A stretch of DNA of 10,061 nucleotides from Rhodoferax sp. OV413 (GCA_945861195.1 CAMATS010000055.1:1-10061), one strand, 5' to 3'; shown: positions 1 through 6,880, counted from the stretch's first letter. Numbers and translations are program-made. Notes: generated from the letters alone by a model not told the origin.

Positions 1-1164
1 GGTGAGCGCCTTGGTCACAAACAGCAGCATGCCAAAGGGCGGGTGAATCATGCCGATCATCATGTTGAGCACCACCAGCACGCCAAAGTGCACCAGGTCG
101 ATGCCCAGCAGCTTGGCCGCTGGCAGCAGCATGGGCACAAACACCAGCAGCAGCACCGACACGTCCATAAAACAGCCCAGCACCAAAAACATCACATTCA
201 CCAATAGCAGGAATTTAGTGGGCGACAGGTGCATGCTGTCGACCCACAAGGCCATGGCCTGCGGCACGCCCTCTGCGGTGAAGGCGTAGTTCAGCATGAA
301 GGAGCCGGCCAGGATGATGGTGATCACCGCGCTACCCCGGGTGGACTCGAGCACCACGCCCCAAAAGCTGCGCCAGGTCAGGGCCCGGAACACAAAGGCC
401 GACAGCACCAGCGCGTGCAGCGCGGCCACGGCGGCGGCTTCGGTTGGGGTGAATACGCCCGAGTAGATGCCGCCCAGCAACACGATGGGCATGGACAGCG
501 GCAGGGAGCCACGCAAGATCAGGCCGGCCCACTCGCCGCGCGGCACCGGCTCGTCGCGCGGCATGTTGCGTTTGACCGCTATGAAGTGCACCACGACCAT
601 CATCAGCCCGGCCATCAAAAAGCCCGGCACCACGCCACCCAGGAACAGCGCACCCACCGATGCGCCTGAGACCAGGGCGTAGATCACCATCGGGATCGAG
701 GGCGGGATGATGGGGCCCAGCGTGGCGCTCGCCACCACCACCGCGGCAGCAAAGCCACGGGTGTAGCCGGGTTTTTTCAGCATCTGGCGGATGGTGACCA
801 GGCCTGGCCCGGCGGCGTCGGCAATGGCGCTGCCGCTCATGCCGGAGAAAATAACGCTCACCAGAATATCCACCTGGGCCAAGCCGCCGCGCATGCGCCC
901 GACCAGAATGCGGCAGAAATCAAAAATACGCTCGCTCACGGTGCCGGCGTTCATGATGTTGGCGGCAAACACAAACAGCGGCACGGCCAGCAGCACATAG
1001 CTGTTGTAGAGGCCGTTGCCCACCTGCTCGGCCACCAACCCGATGTCTTGCCGTTTGACCAGCAGGTAGGCCACGCCCGAGGCCAGCATCGAAAAACCAA
1101 TGGGCATGCGCAGCAGCATGCCGGCCACCAGCACGCCGGCCAAAATCAGGATGCCGGTGCTCAT
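1..1164 (-). CDS. dctM: TRAP transporter large permease DctM, first copy (partial, C-terminus beyond the left edge)
   Basis: This is the large membrane subunit of a tripartite ATP-independent periplasmic transporter, which moves a substrate delivered by DctP across the inner membrane using an ion gradient. The frame stays open from ATG at 1164 to base 1, giving 388 residues; full-length relatives have about 425, so roughly 40 are missing. Family marks are FSGMSGSAIADAAGPG (residues 106-121), GPIIPPS (150-156) and, near the edge, HPPFG (374-378). Most of the chain is hydrophobic helices. The start ATG overlaps the dctQ stop as ATGA, which suggests translational coupling. It is the last visible gene of the fucU-gntR-aldolase-dctPQM run. 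The family is certain from sequence; the substrate is not. Sugar acids are common cargo for TRAP systems beside aldolases, so that is the inference. Confidence 0.95.
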   Translation of the reverse strand, partial: MSTGILILAGVLVAGMLLRMPIGFSMLASGVAYLLVKRQDIGLVAEQVGNGLYNSYVLLAVPLFVFAANIMNAGTVSERIFDFCRILVGRMRGGLAQVDILVSVIFSGMSGSAIADAAGPGLVTIRQMLKKPGYTRGFAAAVVVASATLGPIIPPSIPMVIYALVSGASVGALFLGGVVPGFLMAGLMMVVVHFIAVKRNMPRDEPVPRGEWAGLILRGSLPLSMPIVLLGGIYSGVFTPTEAAAVAALHALVLSAFVFRALTWRSFWGVVLESTRGSAVITIILAGSFMLNYAFTAEGVPQAMALWVDSMHLSPTKFLLLVNVMFLVLGCFMDVSVLLLVFVPMLLPAAKLLGIDLVHFGVLVVLNMMIGMIHPPFGMLLFVTKALT

Positions 1165-1649
1165 GACAGGTTCAGCTCGGCGTCCAGCCCGTGGCCGTGC
1201 AAAGCTTGCCAGATGGCCCAGGCGCAGCGCAGCGTCAGGGACACCATCAAAAAGACAAAGGGCAAAAACACCCACATGAATGGCAGGTTGAGCACTGGCG
1301 TGCCCTCGCGCGCCATGAAATGCACATAGTCCCAGGTGCCCGGCAGGCTCGCCAGTGCCAGGCCGCCCACCAGCAGGCTGCCAGCGATGCGCATCAGTTT
1401 GCGCAGCGGACGGCCGACGCTGTTCCAGACCAGGTCAAACATCACATGCTCGCGCTCGGGCACGATGAAGGCCGCCGCCCACAAAATCACCCAGATGTAG
1501 AGGATGACGGCTGCCTCATCGGTCCAGGCCAGGGGCTTGTTGAAGCCAAATCGAGCCGTGATCTGGACCACGAACACCACGAACAGCGTCAGAAAAAGGG
1601 CGCCGCCGATGGCGTTGGCGGCCCCCTTGAGCCAGCGTACCAGGCTCAC
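1161..1649 (-). CDS. dctQ: TRAP transporter small permease DctQ, first copy
   Basis: This 162-residue protein is the small membrane subunit that pairs with DctM in the inner membrane. Four hydrophobic segments are visible at about residues 14-34, 46-65, 84-106 and 122-148, the usual DctQ layout and length. The segment LAWTDEAA (40-47) matches the conserved tryptophan-acidic motif before the second helix. The start is GTG at 1649-1647, which overlaps the TGA of dctP as GTGA. The stop overlaps the dctM start as ATGA. With both ends overlapping its neighbours, the protein is almost certainly made together with DctP and DctM. No regulation specific to this gene is visible. Identity as DctQ rests on topology, the short motif and position, since the family is poorly conserved in sequence. 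Confidence 0.93.
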   Translation of the reverse strand: MSLVRWLKGAANAIGGALFLTLFVVFVVQITARFGFNKPLAWTDEAAVILYIWVILWAAAFIVPEREHVMFDLVWNSVGRPLRKLMRIAGSLLVGGLALASLPGTWDYVHFMAREGTPVLNLPFMWVFLPFVFLMVSLTLRCAWAIWQALHGHGLDAELNLS

Positions 1650-2650
1650 TTGACGGCGTTGATGCGATCAACCAGGCCCTTGGGCCAGACCTTGGCGTAG
1701 TCCGAGTTCTGGTAGGCCGCTTGCACGGTTTTGCGGAAGGCTTCCACATCAGGCGTGCTGACTTGCAGGCCCTCTTTTTTGAAGAAATCGACCAGTTGGG
1801 CCTCTTCCTTGACGCGGTTGTCGTTGTTGAAGGCAATCGCAGCCTGGGTGGCGGCGTTGACTTTTTGCTTTTGAGCGGCGTTCATGGCGTTGTAGCTCTT
1901 GCTGGAGATGGCAATAAAGATACCGTCAGTCAGGTGGCTGGTCAGCACGATTTGTTTGGTCACTTCATAGAACTTGGCAGCACGCACCGAGGGCAGGGGG
2001 TTGTCTTGGCCGTCCACGGTGCCGGTTTTCAGGCCCAGGTAGACCTCGCCAAAAGCCAGCGGGGTGGGTGTGGCGCCCAGGGCTTCGCCCAGAAACAGCC
2101 ACTCTTTGGAGCCGGGCATGCGCAGCTTGACGCCTTTGAGGTCGGCCGGGGTTTTGACATTGCGCACTTCACGCAAATTGACCTGGCGGCTGCCCAGGTA
2201 GCCAATGCCCAGAATCTGCACATCCATTTTCTCGGCCACCGCCTTGTACATCTCGGCGCCGATCGGGCCGTTGAACACCTTTTGCTGGTGATCGGGGTCA
2301 CGGATCAGGTAGCCGGCGGTAAAAATTGAGTATTCAGGCAGGATTTTGGCGATGTCTTGCGCCGAAATAGCGGCCAGCTCCAGGTTGCCGCGGGCCATGG
2401 CGGCCGGCTCGGTGCCCTGTTTGAACAGCGAGCCGTTCAGGTTGATCTGCACATCAAATTCGCCGGGGGCGCTTTTATCAAGCGACTCTTTGAAGACGGT
2501 CCACATCTTGCCGTGCCAGTCCTCGGGCCCGGCCGGGGTAGAGATGCGCAGCACCACTTTGTTTTGCGCCAGGGCGGGCAGGGTGGCAGTTGCGCCCAGC
2601 GCCATGGTGGCGCCAAGCAGGGTGCGGCGGGTGAGTTGTTGGGTTGTCAT
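1646..2650 (-). CDS. dctP: TRAP transporter periplasmic substrate-binding protein DctP, first copy
   Basis: This 334-residue protein is the solute receptor that captures the substrate in the periplasm and hands it to DctQM. The N-terminus has a twin arginine (TRRTLLGA, residues 7-14), a hydrophobic stretch and a likely cut after PALA (residue 28), so export by Tat is possible, although the hydrophobic segment could also serve Sec. DctP-family features include LKGVKLRMP (171-179), whose arginine 177 aligns with the one that usually holds a substrate carboxylate, LAFGEVYLGLKTGTVDGQ (198-215) and the following DNP (216-218). The start ATG has AGGAGA at 2658-2663 at good spacing. A 62-bp gap with short repeats separates it from the upstream aldolase gene. 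The gene overlaps dctQ. The arginine favours an organic acid or sugar-acid ligand, which sits slightly at odds with the mutarotase in the same operon. Confidence 0.95.
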   Translation of the reverse strand: MTTQQLTRRTLLGATMALGATATLPALAQNKVVLRISTPAGPEDWHGKMWTVFKESLDKSAPGEFDVQINLNGSLFKQGTEPAAMARGNLELAAISAQDIAKILPEYSIFTAGYLIRDPDHQQKVFNGPIGAEMYKAVAEKMDVQILGIGYLGSRQVNLREVRNVKTPADLKGVKLRMPGSKEWLFLGEALGATPTPLAFGEVYLGLKTGTVDGQDNPLPSVRAAKFYEVTKQIVLTSHLTDGIFIAISSKSYNAMNAAQKQKVNAATQAAIAFNNDNRVKEEAQLVDFFKKEGLQVSTPDVEAFRKTVQAAYQNSDYAKVWPKGLVDRINAVK

Positions 2651-2657
2651 GGGGTTG

Positions 2658-2663
2658 TCTCCT
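2658..2663 (-). promoter_or_regulatory. Ribosome binding site of the first dctP
   Basis: AGGAGA on the minus strand, 7 bases before the ATG at 2650. It is a strong site and allows independent translation start after the 62-bp gap that follows the aldolase gene. Confidence 0.75.
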
Positions 2664-2664
2664 G

Positions 2665-2703
2665 TGGGTTAAAGGGATTTAGGGGGTTAATTGGGTTAAA
2701 GGG
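2665..2703. repeat. Short direct repeat in the aldolase-dctP gap
   Basis: The 12-mer TGGGTTAAAGGG occurs at 2665-2676 and again at 2692-2703, a 27-bp step. Between the copies lies a related block with GGGGGTTAATT. The 62-bp gap is thus built almost entirely of variants of one G-rich/TTAA unit. It may come from replication slippage. A role in RNA stability or in uneven expression of the enzyme and the transporter is possible but cannot be shown here. No clear hairpin terminator is present. Confidence 0.6.
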
Positions 2704-2712
2704 GTTTCTGGT

Positions 2713-3627
2713 TTAAACGTGGGCAAGCAGTGCGCCTATCGCACGATACCCTTGTCTGACGGATTGCGCCTCGGTGTTTTCCAGAGGACTGAGTGGGGCG
2801 CGCATGGTCAGCCAGCGGTCGTCGCCGGTCTGTTCGGCCAGCATGGCCTTGTAAACGCCGACAAACGGCATACCGGGTTTGACCGACAGCAAGGCCAGCA
2901 GGGCGCTCATGAGTTGTGTGTCTTGCGCGCTGACCTGGCCTGGTGCGTCGATCACACGGCGCATCAGGCCAGGGGCAATATTGCCCAGGCCGTTGATGGA
3001 GCCGCAGCCGCCTGCCAGCATCACCGGCGCCACATGGGGCTCTGAGCCCACCAACACGGCAAAGCCGGGAAAGGCCTGCACCAATGCCAGGGCGTGTGCC
3101 AGGTCGCCACCGCTGTCCTTGACACCGGCCACCTGGGCGGGGTGCCGGCGCCGCAGCTCGGCAATAGCCGCATGCGAAAAGCTGTAGGTGCTTATGGCCG
3201 GAAAGTGGTACAGCAGCACCTTGATGGCCTCACTGCCAATGCCCTCAATGACTTGCGTCACTGCGTCGACCACACCGGCATCGCGTGGCTGGTTGTAATA
3301 AAACGGCGGCATGAACAACTGGCGGTGCACGCCCAGCCGGGTGGCGTGCCGCCCCAAGGTGATGGCGTCACCCAGCGCCGAGGCAGTGGTGGTGACCACC
3401 ACCTGGTCTGGGCGGATGCCGCTGCCCAACATCGACTCCAGCAGGGCCTGCCGCTCGGCGGTGGTGAAGGCCGGGCCCTCGCCCGTGGTGCCAAACAGGG
3501 TGACGCCTTCGCAGCCGGCTTGAAGCATGCGATGGGCGTGGGCGATGGCCAGCGGCGCGTCGATCTCGCCGTTGGGTGACACGGGCAAGAGCAGGGCGGG
3601 CCAGAGGCCGTGAATGGCAGGGTTCAA
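2713..3627 (-). CDS. Dihydrodipicolinate synthase / N-acetylneuraminate lyase family aldolase or dehydratase
   Basis: This 304-residue protein is a class I (Schiff-base) TIM-barrel enzyme, of usual family length. The marks are GTTGE (residues 46-50), which binds the keto-acid carboxylate, PPFYYN (107-112), tyrosine 140 in YHFP, and the Schiff-base lysine 170 in AGVKDSGGD. A glycine-rich stretch GSINGLGNIAPG spans 209-220. True DapA has an arginine just after the tyrosine-proline motif to hold aspartate semialdehyde; here the residues are AIST, so lysine synthesis is unlikely. Cleavage or dehydration of a 2-keto-3-deoxy sugar acid, releasing pyruvate or a semialdehyde, fits the neighbours, but the substrate is inferred. 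The start is TTG at 3627, chosen because AGGAGA lies just upstream and the next in-frame ATG would remove 32 residues of the barrel. It follows the regulator gene by 10 bp. Confidence 0.9.
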   Translation of the reverse strand: MNPAIHGLWPALLLPVSPNGEIDAPLAIAHAHRMLQAGCEGVTLFGTTGEGPAFTTAERQALLESMLGSGIRPDQVVVTTTASALGDAITLGRHATRLGVHRQLFMPPFYYNQPRDAGVVDAVTQVIEGIGSEAIKVLLYHFPAISTYSFSHAAIAELRRRHPAQVAGVKDSGGDLAHALALVQAFPGFAVLVGSEPHVAPVMLAGGCGSINGLGNIAPGLMRRVIDAPGQVSAQDTQLMSALLALLSVKPGMPFVGVYKAMLAEQTGDDRWLTMRAPLSPLENTEAQSVRQGYRAIGALLAHV

Positions 3628-3633
3628 AGGTGT

Positions 3634-3639
3634 TCTCCT
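3634..3639 (-). promoter_or_regulatory. Ribosome binding site that decides the TTG start of the aldolase-family gene
   Basis: AGGAGA on the minus strand lies 6 bases before the TTG at 3627 and overlaps the TAG stop of the upstream regulator gene. Its strength supports the unusual start and suggests coupling to the end of regulator translation. Confidence 0.75.
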
Positions 3640-4360
3640 AATGGTTGGGGACGTTCATGACCCGGCTGCGGGCACTGTTGATGTGGGCGTCGAGCAGCGC
3701 TGCCGCCTGCGCGGCGTTGCGCTCGCGCAGGGCGGCGATGAAGCTGAGGTGTTCCTGCATCGCCGGAATCAGGATGACCGGCGTGATGACACTTTGCTCC
3801 AGTTTGATCAGGCGCACACGCAGGCTGTTGACGCGGTAAATGTCAGACACGATCTCATTGCCCAGCGCGTCCACCATGCGGTCGTGCAGGCCCCAGTCCA
3901 GCGCCTGGGCGTCGTCCAGCAACTGGGGGTCGGTGGTGCTGGCCTTGTTGGCGCGCGCCAGGATCTGCTGGTGCGCCGCCTCAATGGCGGCCAGCTCCGC
4001 ATTGCTGGCGCTCTCCACAAAGGCCAGAACCGCCTCGCGCTCGATCATGCTGCGCACCTGAAACGCATTACGGATGAGTTTGAGGTCCACATGGGCGATC
4101 TGCAAGCCTCGTTGCGGTACGGTTTTGATCAAGCCGCCGGCCTCTAACCGCGGAATCATTTCGCGCACCGCGCCCAAAGGCATGTCCAGCAGAGTCATCA
4201 ACTCGCGTTGAGAGATGAACTGGCCCGGCAGAATGGCGCCGCTGACAATCCGCTGCGTGAAGCCTTGGTAAGCACGTACCCGCTGGCTGACCGCATCTGG
4301 CCTGCCAAGGGCCGCGCCATCGCGCGCTACATTTTTTGGATCTGCAAACCCTTGTCTCAT
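3638..4360 (-). CDS. GntR-family transcriptional regulator, FCD subfamily
   Basis: This 240-residue DNA-binding regulator probably controls its own operon in response to a sugar-acid or pathway intermediate. Residues about 30-92 form the winged helix, with LPGQFISQRELMTLLDMPLG (44-63) entering the helix-turn-helix and VPQRGLQIAHV (81-91) as the wing. Residues about 96-232 form the helical FCD ligand domain. Candidate metal or ligand residues typical of FCD are D155 and H159 (DWGLH), H204 (EHLSF) and H226 (AHINSAR). The length is normal. The start ATG overlaps the fucU stop as ATGA, and the gene is followed after 10 bp by the aldolase gene. Its likely operator is the palindrome at 4819-4832 ahead of fucU, though that site does not show the usual GT-N-AC core of this subfamily. 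The family is clear; the effector is unknown. Confidence 0.93.
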   Translation of the reverse strand: MRQGFADPKNVARDGAALGRPDAVSQRVRAYQGFTQRIVSGAILPGQFISQRELMTLLDMPLGAVREMIPRLEAGGLIKTVPQRGLQIAHVDLKLIRNAFQVRSMIEREAVLAFVESASNAELAAIEAAHQQILARANKASTTDPQLLDDAQALDWGLHDRMVDALGNEIVSDIYRVNSLRVRLIKLEQSVITPVILIPAMQEHLSFIAALRERNAAQAAALLDAHINSARSRVMNVPNH

Positions 4361-4782
4361 GAGGCTAGAACGCCTTTTTTGAGCAGGATGTTGCCGTAGG
4401 TGCGGCCCTCGCCGGTGGCCACCACCGCAAAGGCCTGGGCCGCGCGGTCGTAGAAGGCAAAGCGCTCCAGCGAGCCGGCCTCTGGATGACCGTGTTGGCG
4501 CAGTAAGGCATTGAACTCGGCTACAGCCGGCGGCACACTGGCGGCATCGCCCACCACCTGCATGGTGAGCGCTGCGTGGCTGACAAAATTGTCCAGTGGC
4601 AACACCGACAGCACGGCGTCGAGCACCGCTGGCGCCGACAGGCCAGGCAGGCGGACCAGGCGTTTGGCATGGGTGGCAGCCGGGAAATTGGCATCGGCCA
4701 ACACGATCTCATCGCCATGGCCCATTGATGCCAGGATGTGCAGCAATTCGGGCGACAGCAGAGGGGAAATGCCTTTGAGCAT
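4357..4782 (-). CDS. fucU: FucU/RbsD-family sugar mutarotase, closest to L-fucose mutarotase
   Basis: This 141-residue cytoplasmic enzyme interconverts alpha and beta anomers of a free sugar. It matches my memory of E. coli FucU over its full length: MLKGISPLLSPELL at the start, MGHGDEIVLADANFP (20-34) with the catalytic histidine 22, RFAFYDRAAQAFA (107-119), and the end motif YGNILLKKGV (129-138) with the active-site tyrosine 129. Length equals E. coli FucU within one residue, so the ATG at 4782 is well supported although no good ribosome site precedes it. The gene is first in its operon and overlaps the regulator gene by 4 bp. The presence of a mutarotase implies that a free reducing sugar such as L-fucose or a related aldose is handled, probably by a dehydrogenase route not seen here. 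The exact sugar is inferred. Confidence 0.93.
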   Translation of the reverse strand: MLKGISPLLSPELLHILASMGHGDEIVLADANFPAATHAKRLVRLPGLSAPAVLDAVLSVLPLDNFVSHAALTMQVVGDAASVPPAVAEFNALLRQHGHPEAGSLERFAFYDRAAQAFAVVATGEGRTYGNILLKKGVLAS

Positions 4783-5056
4783 GGCTTGGAAGAAGATCAG
4801 CGCGATTGATGTTTTCTGACTAACATGTTAGTAATCGTAGCATGGGACTTTGCCCTTGCTGCCGCTCCTCGGGGCTCGTCAAACAATCACCTGCACATGT
4901 GTCTCGCCATCTTGGGGCGCTTGCCGTCGTTGTGAATCTCTGATGTGACTTGGCCACATGACGCGCCTCTCGCTGGGCACCGCATCCCGCATCCGACGAC
5001 TACAGGCGCAACTCAGTATTTGGCGAACTCTCAGGCGCCGCCAACAGCGGTTTGTG
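4783..5056. other. 274-bp gap between the two TRAP/sugar modules
   Basis: This stretch lies between the end of the second dctM and the start of fucU, both on the minus strand. It holds the 14-bp palindrome at 4819-4832, a tandem CGCATCC repeat at 4981-4994, and no convincing gene. A minus-strand reading frame of 26 codons (4959-4879, MWPSHIRD at the start) has GAGAGG 6 bases upstream, but it is arginine-rich and matches nothing I recognise. No hairpin with a T-run follows dctM, so read-through from the upstream TRAP operon into fucU cannot be ruled out. The 3' half (4961-5045) has a faint glycine-riboswitch-like look on the plus strand, treated as a finding only. Confidence 0.6.
4819..4832. 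promoter_or_regulatory. Perfect palindrome ahead of fucU, candidate operator
   Basis: ACTAACATGTTAGT is a perfect 14-bp palindrome 36 bp before the fucU ATG. A weak -10-like TACGAT (minus strand, 4834-4839) sits directly upstream, so a bound repressor would block the promoter. The GntR/FCD protein encoded by the second gene is the obvious partner. Against this, FCD regulators usually bind sites with GT and AC facing inward, which this palindrome lacks. No second full copy was found in the window. Confidence 0.5.
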
Positions 5057-6346
5057 TCAAGTCGGCTTGCCAAAAAACCGCGGAATGAAGAGGACGAAAT
5101 CGGCCCAGTAGGTGATGACGATCAATGTGAAAAGCAGTGGCAGGTAAAACGGCAATACTGCCCGCGAGATTTGCGCCAAACTGACCTTGGCGATATTCAT
5201 CATGATGAAGAGAATCACGCCAAATGGCGGCGTCAGCGTTCCAATCAGCAGGTTGACAATGAGGATGATCCCGAAATGCACGGGGTCAATGCCCAAGGCC
5301 ATGATCAGCGGATACAGGGTTGGTGTGGCGATCAGCAAAATTGCGGTGGTTTCCATAAAGCAGCCGATCACTAACAAGACGACATTGATGATCGCCAAGA
5401 TCACCAGCTTGTTGTCCGAGATCGACATCATGAACATTGCGAGTTTTTGTGGCGCTTGCGACGTGGCGACTATCCAGCCAAAAGGTACGGCGCAAGCAAT
5501 GATGAACACCAGCACACCACAGGTGATCAGGGTTTCACGCAATGAATCCATGACATCCTTGACGCTCAGTTCACGCTGAGCGAAGCCCAGGGCCGTGGCA
5601 TAGACGACCGTGAGCGCGCCTAGTTCTGTGGGCGTGGCAACTCCCGCCAAGAGCCCGACTGTAAGAAAAACAGGGGCGGCCAGCGCAGGCAGGGCTCGCA
5701 CAAATGTCTTGGCAATGCGGGGGTAAGAGATTGACTTGGTTGGCGGAGCATGCACACGGCCTGTTCTGACCATCCAGTAGATCATCGCCATCAAGGCCAT
5801 GCCCATCAATATACCGGGCAGAAAACCCGCCAAAAATAAATCTCCGACGGACACTTGCACCATCACCGCGTAGACCACCATGATGACGGAGGGCGGAATA
5901 ATCGGGCCAATGATCGACGAGGCAGCGCTCACCGCAGCTGCGAACGCTGGGTCAAAGCCTTCTTTGCGCATCGCATTGACCTCCACTACGCCAAGCCCTG
6001 CCGCATCAGCTTGCGCCACACCACTCATGCCGGCAAAGATCATGCTCGCCAGCACGTTGACATGGGCCAAGCCGCCGCGGATATGACCGACTAAAGCATC
6101 GGCGAAGTCAAATATCCGATCCGCTATGCCAGCCCGGTTGAGTAAATGGCCCGCCAAAACGAACAGCGGAATAGCAATCAGCACAAAACTGTCGAGCCCG
6201 GTGCCCATCCGCTGCACCACAATCGACAGCGGTACTGGTTGCGTGAAGACCAGGGTTGCTATTGATGAAAGAGCCATGGCAAATGCCACCGGAACCTCTA
6301 GCGCAACGAGAACCGCAAACAAGCCAAATAAAACGAGCAGCGTCAT
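5057..6346 (-). CDS. dctM: TRAP transporter large permease DctM, second copy
   Basis: This is the complete 429-residue large membrane subunit of a second TRAP transporter, of usual family length. It carries FAGMSGVAQADAAGLG (residues 104-119), GPIIPPS (147-153) and TPPFGV (372-377), all placed as in DctM, with hydrophobic helices throughout. The ATG at 6346 is chosen because it overlaps the dctQ stop as TGATG and places MTLLVLFGLFAVLV at the start as in relatives. The frame is open for 45 more codons upstream, but these overlap dctQ and are not DctM-like. It differs widely from the first DctM in the window, so the two did not arise by recent duplication. Third codon positions hold visibly more A and T than in the neighbouring fucU operon. 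No terminator is visible after it. The substrate is unknown. Confidence 0.96.
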   Translation of the reverse strand: MTLLVLFGLFAVLVALEVPVAFAMALSSIATLVFTQPVPLSIVVQRMGTGLDSFVLIAIPLFVLAGHLLNRAGIADRIFDFADALVGHIRGGLAHVNVLASMIFAGMSGVAQADAAGLGVVEVNAMRKEGFDPAFAAAVSAASSIIGPIIPPSVIMVVYAVMVQVSVGDLFLAGFLPGILMGMALMAMIYWMVRTGRVHAPPTKSISYPRIAKTFVRALPALAAPVFLTVGLLAGVATPTELGALTVVYATALGFAQRELSVKDVMDSLRETLITCGVLVFIIACAVPFGWIVATSQAPQKLAMFMMSISDNKLVILAIINVVLLVIGCFMETTAILLIATPTLYPLIMALGIDPVHFGIILIVNLLIGTLTPPFGVILFIMMNIAKVSLAQISRAVLPFYLPLLFTLIVITYWADFVLFIPRFFGKPT

Positions 6347-6876
6347 CAGGTCACCTCGGGCGCTGCCATGGTTCGGCCTTGATGCCACCCCACCACCACA
6401 GCCAGATCCTTGAGCAGCAGATAGACCGCGGTCAATACCATCGACGCCGCCGAAAGCGTCAGTGGCATGGAGTAGAACCAACTACGTGGCAGTTCGATGG
6501 GCAGGGAGATTGTTTTTGACCGTCCTTCAACCCCCATGACCTTGGTACCTTGAAACACCAACACGATGAGCGTCAATAAAATTAGAAGGAAGACGGCCGC
6601 CCGTAGCGCGGCGGCCATACGCATCGGCAAAAAACGGCCAAATGTCTCAATAACAATGTGGCGATCCAACTTGAGCCCCAGGCTAGCCCCGACAAAAACC
6701 ATCCATATAAAAGCGTAGGTCGCCGACTCCTCCACCCAAGCGATTGGGCGTCCCAGTACGTACCGACTGAACACCTGAACCGTGATGGCAACAACGATCA
6801 GCACAATCAGGCCCAAGCCGAGGCCTTGCTCGACCCAACCTATGCGGTCGAGCAAGCGCCGATAGTGTTTCAGCAT
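6346..6876 (-). CDS. dctQ: TRAP transporter small permease DctQ, second copy
   Basis: This 176-residue inner-membrane protein is the small TRAP subunit. Four hydrophobic segments lie at about residues 19-36, 52-68, 90-110 and 138-156. The motif PIAWVEESATYAFIW (44-58) fits the conserved tryptophan-acidic region of DctQ. The ATG at 6876 follows the dctP stop by 4 bp, and the stop overlaps the dctM start by one base (TGATG). The ribosome site is weak, so translation is probably coupled to dctP. Between helices 3 and 4 lies a loop with VEGRSKTISLPIELPRSW (116-133), comparable to the TPVLNLPFMW loop in the first DctQ. Assignment rests on topology, motif and operon position. Confidence 0.94.
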   Translation of the reverse strand: MLKHYRRLLDRIGWVEQGLGLGLIVLIVVAITVQVFSRYVLGRPIAWVEESATYAFIWMVFVGASLGLKLDRHIVIETFGRFLPMRMAAALRAAVFLLILLTLIVLVFQGTKVMGVEGRSKTISLPIELPRSWFYSMPLTLSAASMVLTAVYLLLKDLAVVVGWHQGRTMAAPEVT

Positions 6877-6880
6877 GGGC

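Noticed and set aside
1191..1700. Plus-strand open frame opposite dctQ and the end of dctP
   Set aside because: It is rich in H, Q and G as typical for antisense of membrane-protein genes, and conflicts with the overlapping dctPQM gene set.
1721..2329. A long plus-strand open frame (202 codons) opposite the first dctP
   Set aside because: It is antisense to a well-supported gene, has no recognisable motif or ribosome site, and follows from the high-GC codon pattern of the real gene.
5040..5056. Terminator after the second dctM
   Set aside because: Only a 4-bp CCGC/GCGG stem with no T-run is visible, too weak to call.
4879..5073. Minus-strand frame in the gap before fucU, as a gene or leader peptide
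   Set aside because: Arginine-rich composition, overlap with the dctM end in its longer form, and no recognisable domain; the short 26-codon version has a fair ribosome site but nothing else to support it.
6347..6481. 45-codon upstream extension of the second dctM
   Set aside because: It lies inside dctQ, is glycine- and charge-rich rather than DctM-like, and the ATG at 6346 gives the normal family length.
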